A stretch of DNA of 57,135 nucleotides. Origin: Microbacterium sp. Lineage in GTDB: Bacteria; Actinomycetota; Actinomycetes; Actinomycetales; Microbacteriaceae. Positions 54,962 through 57,135 of this stretch are shown here, one piece after another. A program made the translations under genes and the position numbers. Each line of letters opens with the position of its first letter. Position 1 is the first letter of the stretch. The stretch lies in NCBI RefSeq assembly GCF_029263575.1, contig NZ_JAJUFV010000002.1:1-57135 (forward strand), in the 5' to 3' direction. The notes under the pieces were generated by a model. The model was not told the origin of the DNA and ran no database searches. It worked only from the letters and a program-made list of their open reading frames with translations.

Positions 54962-56821
54962 TTACGACTCGGCGAAGCGCTGACGCTCGACGTCGATGTC
55001 GCGCAGGCGCATCCGCAACGCACGTCCACCATCCGATTCTGCGGGCACGCGCTGCACGGCGCCCAGCAGTTCGTTCTTCTCATGCTCGAGGTGGCGCACG
55101 ATCATCCGGCGTGTCAGATCAGCCGTCGACGCGACGGCACCTTCTTCGTCCTTCGCGGGGAAGGGAGCCATCAGCAGCTCCCCCGCCAGCGACCGGTAGG
55201 GCTCGCGCACGGCATTGACGGCATCCATCGCCCAGCCCGCCTTCGTGCGATCAGAGACAGCCGCGACCGCCTCACGAATCGTCTCCAGAGCCGGGTGGCG
55301 AAACGGCGCCTCCAGCGCCCGGGTGAGCATCTCCTGGTCGACCTGATGGCCGTACTGCAGCGCGCCCATCAGCACGCCGCGCTCCATCGCGACCTCTGCC
55401 GAGCGTGGCAGACTCGCCAGCGTTACCGGGGCCAGGCCCGGCGATTCCGCCTCGGCGTTCGGCGCCGCCGCCGGCTCCTGCCGAGCGGGGGTGGTTCGTG
55501 CCCCGCGTGCGGCCCGTTTCACCTCGGCGCTGACCTCTGTCGGGTTCATCCCCAGCCGACGCGCGAGCACGCGCTCGTAGCCCGGTCGTAGCAGCTGATC
55601 GCGGATCTCTGCCACGATCGGGGCGGCGGCGCGCAGCGCGCCAACCTGGCCCTCGACCGTGGCGAGGTCGAAGCCGCTGAGCTTGCGGTCGATCGCGAAC
55701 TCGAACATGGGCACCTTGGTGTCCATCAGAGCTCGGACCGCCGCATCGCCGCGTTGCAATCGCAGGTCGCACGGGTCGAGCCCATCGGGTGCCACGGCGA
55801 CGAAGGTCTGTGCGTTGAACCGATCGTCTTCGGTGAAGGCGCGCAGCGCCGCTTTCTGCCCGGCCTCGTCACCGTCGAAGGTGAACACGACCTCGCCCGC
55901 GCCGGAGTCATCCCCCATCACCCGGCGCAGAACCTTGATGTGCTCGGCGCCGAATGCCGTGCCGCAGGTCGCGATCGCCGTCGTCACTCCCGCGAGATGG
56001 CAGGCCATGACGTCGGTGTACCCCTCGACGACCACCACACGCCGCGGATCACCGCGCGAGATATCACGCTTGGCGAGGTCGAGCCCGTAGAGCACCTGCG
56101 CCTTCTTGTAGATGTTGGTCTCGGGGGTATTCAGATACTTCGGGCCCTGATCGTCCTCGTAGAGCTTTCGTGCGCCGAAGCCGATGGTCTGGCCGGTGAC
56201 GTCGCGGATAGGCCAGATCAACCTGCCACGAAAACGGTCGTATACGCCGCGTTGTCCCTGAGAGACGAGACCCGCGCCCAGCAGTTCCTCCCGGGTGAAG
56301 CCCTGCGCCGTGAGGGCCTTCATCATGTTCTCCCACCCGCGCGGTGCATAGCCGACGCCGAAATGGGCCGCTGCCCCGGCGTCGAAGCCACGCTCGCCGA
56401 GGAACCGGCGTGCGGTCTCGGCCTCGGGTGTCAGAAGCTGGGCGCGGAAGTACTCCACGGCGGCGCTGTTGGCCGCATAGAGCCTGCTGCGGCCGCTGTT
56501 CTCGGGCGCAGCCCCACCGTCTTCGTAGTGCAGGGTGTAGCCGATGCGACCGGCCAGACGCTCCACCGCCTCCGTGAAGCTGACATGGTCCATCGCCCGC
56601 AGGAACGAATAGACGTCGCCGGACTCCCCGCATCCGAAGCAGTGGTAGAAACCCACCTGCGGGCGGACGTGAAAGCTCGGACTCTTCTCGTCGTGAAAGG
56701 GACACAGCCCCTTGAGAGAGCCAACACCAGCAGACTTCAGCGCCACGCGTTCGGCGATGATGTCACCGATATTCGTGCGAGATTTGACCTCGTCGACGTC
56801 TGACTGCCGGATTCTGGGCAT
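54962..56821 (-). CDS. dnaG: DNA primase
   Basis: Makes RNA primers at the replication fork. 619 aa, normal for actinobacteria. The N-terminal zinc ribbon has CPFH (Cys40, His43) and HCFGCGESGD (Cys61, Cys64). The TOPRIM core shows VVVEGYTDVMA and FTFDGDEAGQKA. The C-terminal third is a helical DnaB-interaction type region. The ATG shares its A with the dgt stop (TGATG), so the two are coupled. Housekeeping gene; marks the right flank. Confidence 0.97.
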   Translation of the reverse strand: MPRIRQSDVDEVKSRTNIGDIIAERVALKSAGVGSLKGLCPFHDEKSPSFHVRPQVGFYHCFGCGESGDVYSFLRAMDHVSFTEAVERLAGRIGYTLHYEDGGAAPENSGRSRLYAANSAAVEYFRAQLLTPEAETARRFLGERGFDAGAAAHFGVGYAPRGWENMMKALTAQGFTREELLGAGLVSQGQRGVYDRFRGRLIWPIRDVTGQTIGFGARKLYEDDQGPKYLNTPETNIYKKAQVLYGLDLAKRDISRGDPRRVVVVEGYTDVMACHLAGVTTAIATCGTAFGAEHIKVLRRVMGDDSGAGEVVFTFDGDEAGQKAALRAFTEDDRFNAQTFVAVAPDGLDPCDLRLQRGDAAVRALMDTKVPMFEFAIDRKLSGFDLATVEGQVGALRAAAPIVAEIRDQLLRPGYERVLARRLGMNPTEVSAEVKRAARGARTTPARQEPAAAPNAEAESPGLAPVTLASLPRSAEVAMERGVLMGALQYGHQVDQEMLTRALEAPFRHPALETIREAVAAVSDRTKAGWAMDAVNAVREPYRSLAGELLMAPFPAKDEEGAVASTADLTRRMIVRHLEHEKNELLGAVQRVPAESDGGRALRMRLRDIDVERQRFAES

Positions 56822-57135
56822 CAGCGGGCTCCTTCGGAGACCGTCTCGGCGACGGCGTGCACCCGCGGTGCGCGGCGAGCATGGCGCGGACTCCAGATCC
56901 CCACCTCCGCCGGATCGACGTCACCGACCAGTCGACCGTGCCAGTCGAGCGCTGTCTGATCCGTCAGACTCGCGACCTGATCGACCACCACGCGGGCGCG
57001 CTCGGCATCCGATGCGGCGTCGAGGAAGTCTGCCGCGAACGCCGGCTCGAGCACGTCAGCACCCGACACCCACAGCGCATCCGTCGACCACAGGGCATCC
57101 GCCAGACGCTTGAGCACGCGACGCTGCTCTTTGTA
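56821..57135 (-). CDS. dgt: dGTP triphosphohydrolase, C-terminal part (5' end outside window)
   Basis: The last ~104 codons of a gene that continues past the right edge; the frame is open to 57135 (…YKEQRRVLKRLADAL). The stretch VVDQVASLTDQTALDWHGRL matches the C-terminus of dgt-type HD-domain dGTPases, and dgt directly upstream of dnaG is a standard actinobacterial arrangement. The HD motif itself lies outside the window, so the call rests on the tail and on gene order. Confidence 0.85.
   Translation of the reverse strand, partial: YKEQRRVLKRLADALWSTDALWVSGADVLEPAFAADFLDAASDAERARVVVDQVASLTDQTALDWHGRLVGDVDPAEVGIWSPRHARRAPRVHAVAETVSEGAR

Noticed and set aside
54134..55591. 485-aa open frame on the + strand
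   Set aside because: Antisense to the ABC ATPase and dnaG, both of which have clear motifs; composition is that of a shadow.

Overview
The window looks like a chromosomal segment of a high-GC actinobacterium, most likely Microbacteriaceae (Microbacterium-like). Reasons: the tkt-tal-pgi-zwf-opcA-pgl order with ATGA-type overlaps (opcA is an actinobacterial/cyanobacterial G6PDH partner), GTG starts, leaderless-looking starts, and a dgt-dnaG-tRNA-Asn block. The genus is inferred from gene content only.

Layout. 1-6462 (+): pentose-phosphate operon. 6443-9273: DMT-type membrane protein (-), peptide deformylase (+), then a small membrane protein and a PadR regulator (+) behind an AT-rich dyad. 9213-51792 (all -, transcribed from high to low coordinates): one very tightly packed polyketide/non-ribosomal peptide locus. 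51896-53933: divergent two-component pair (LuxR-type response regulator -, histidine kinase +) with a possible 27-aa ORF between them. 53937-57135: bidirectional terminator, tRNA-Asn(GUU), an orphan ABC ATPase, dnaG and the 3' end of dgt.

The locus, in transcription order: 3-hydroxyacyl-CoA dehydrogenase, FkbH-like enzyme, free ACP and acyl-CoA dehydrogenase. This is the methoxymalonyl-ACP gene set without its O-methyltransferase, so it predicts hydroxymalonyl-ACP. Next come: a 3294-aa protein AT-ACP-KS-AT-ACP-aminotransferase-C-A(Gly)-PCP; a free-standing acyltransferase; two proteins KS-DH-KR-ACP with no AT; KS-ACP-C-A-PCP-E with no AT; C-A(Val)-PCP; and KS-AT-(dead KR)-ACP-C. An ABC-2 exporter, a type II thioesterase and an Sfp-type phosphopantetheinyl transferase close the run. 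Modules with their own AT and modules served in trans are mixed in one line. There is no terminal thioesterase domain; the line ends in a condensation domain.

Working model (inference): a starter acyl group is extended once and aminated to a beta-amino acyl chain, joined to glycine, extended twice to a diene, extended once with the keto group kept, joined to a D-configured residue and then valine, extended once more (possibly with hydroxymalonate), and released or cyclised by the terminal C domain. I do not recognise a known product with this exact order. A near-identical motif (core AAAGTACGG) lies upstream of the first biosynthetic gene and between the two-component genes, so that pair may control the cluster. 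I see no transposase, CRISPR array or phage gene. No gene-free stretch exceeds 300 bases; the longest is the 229-base gap at 52556-52784.
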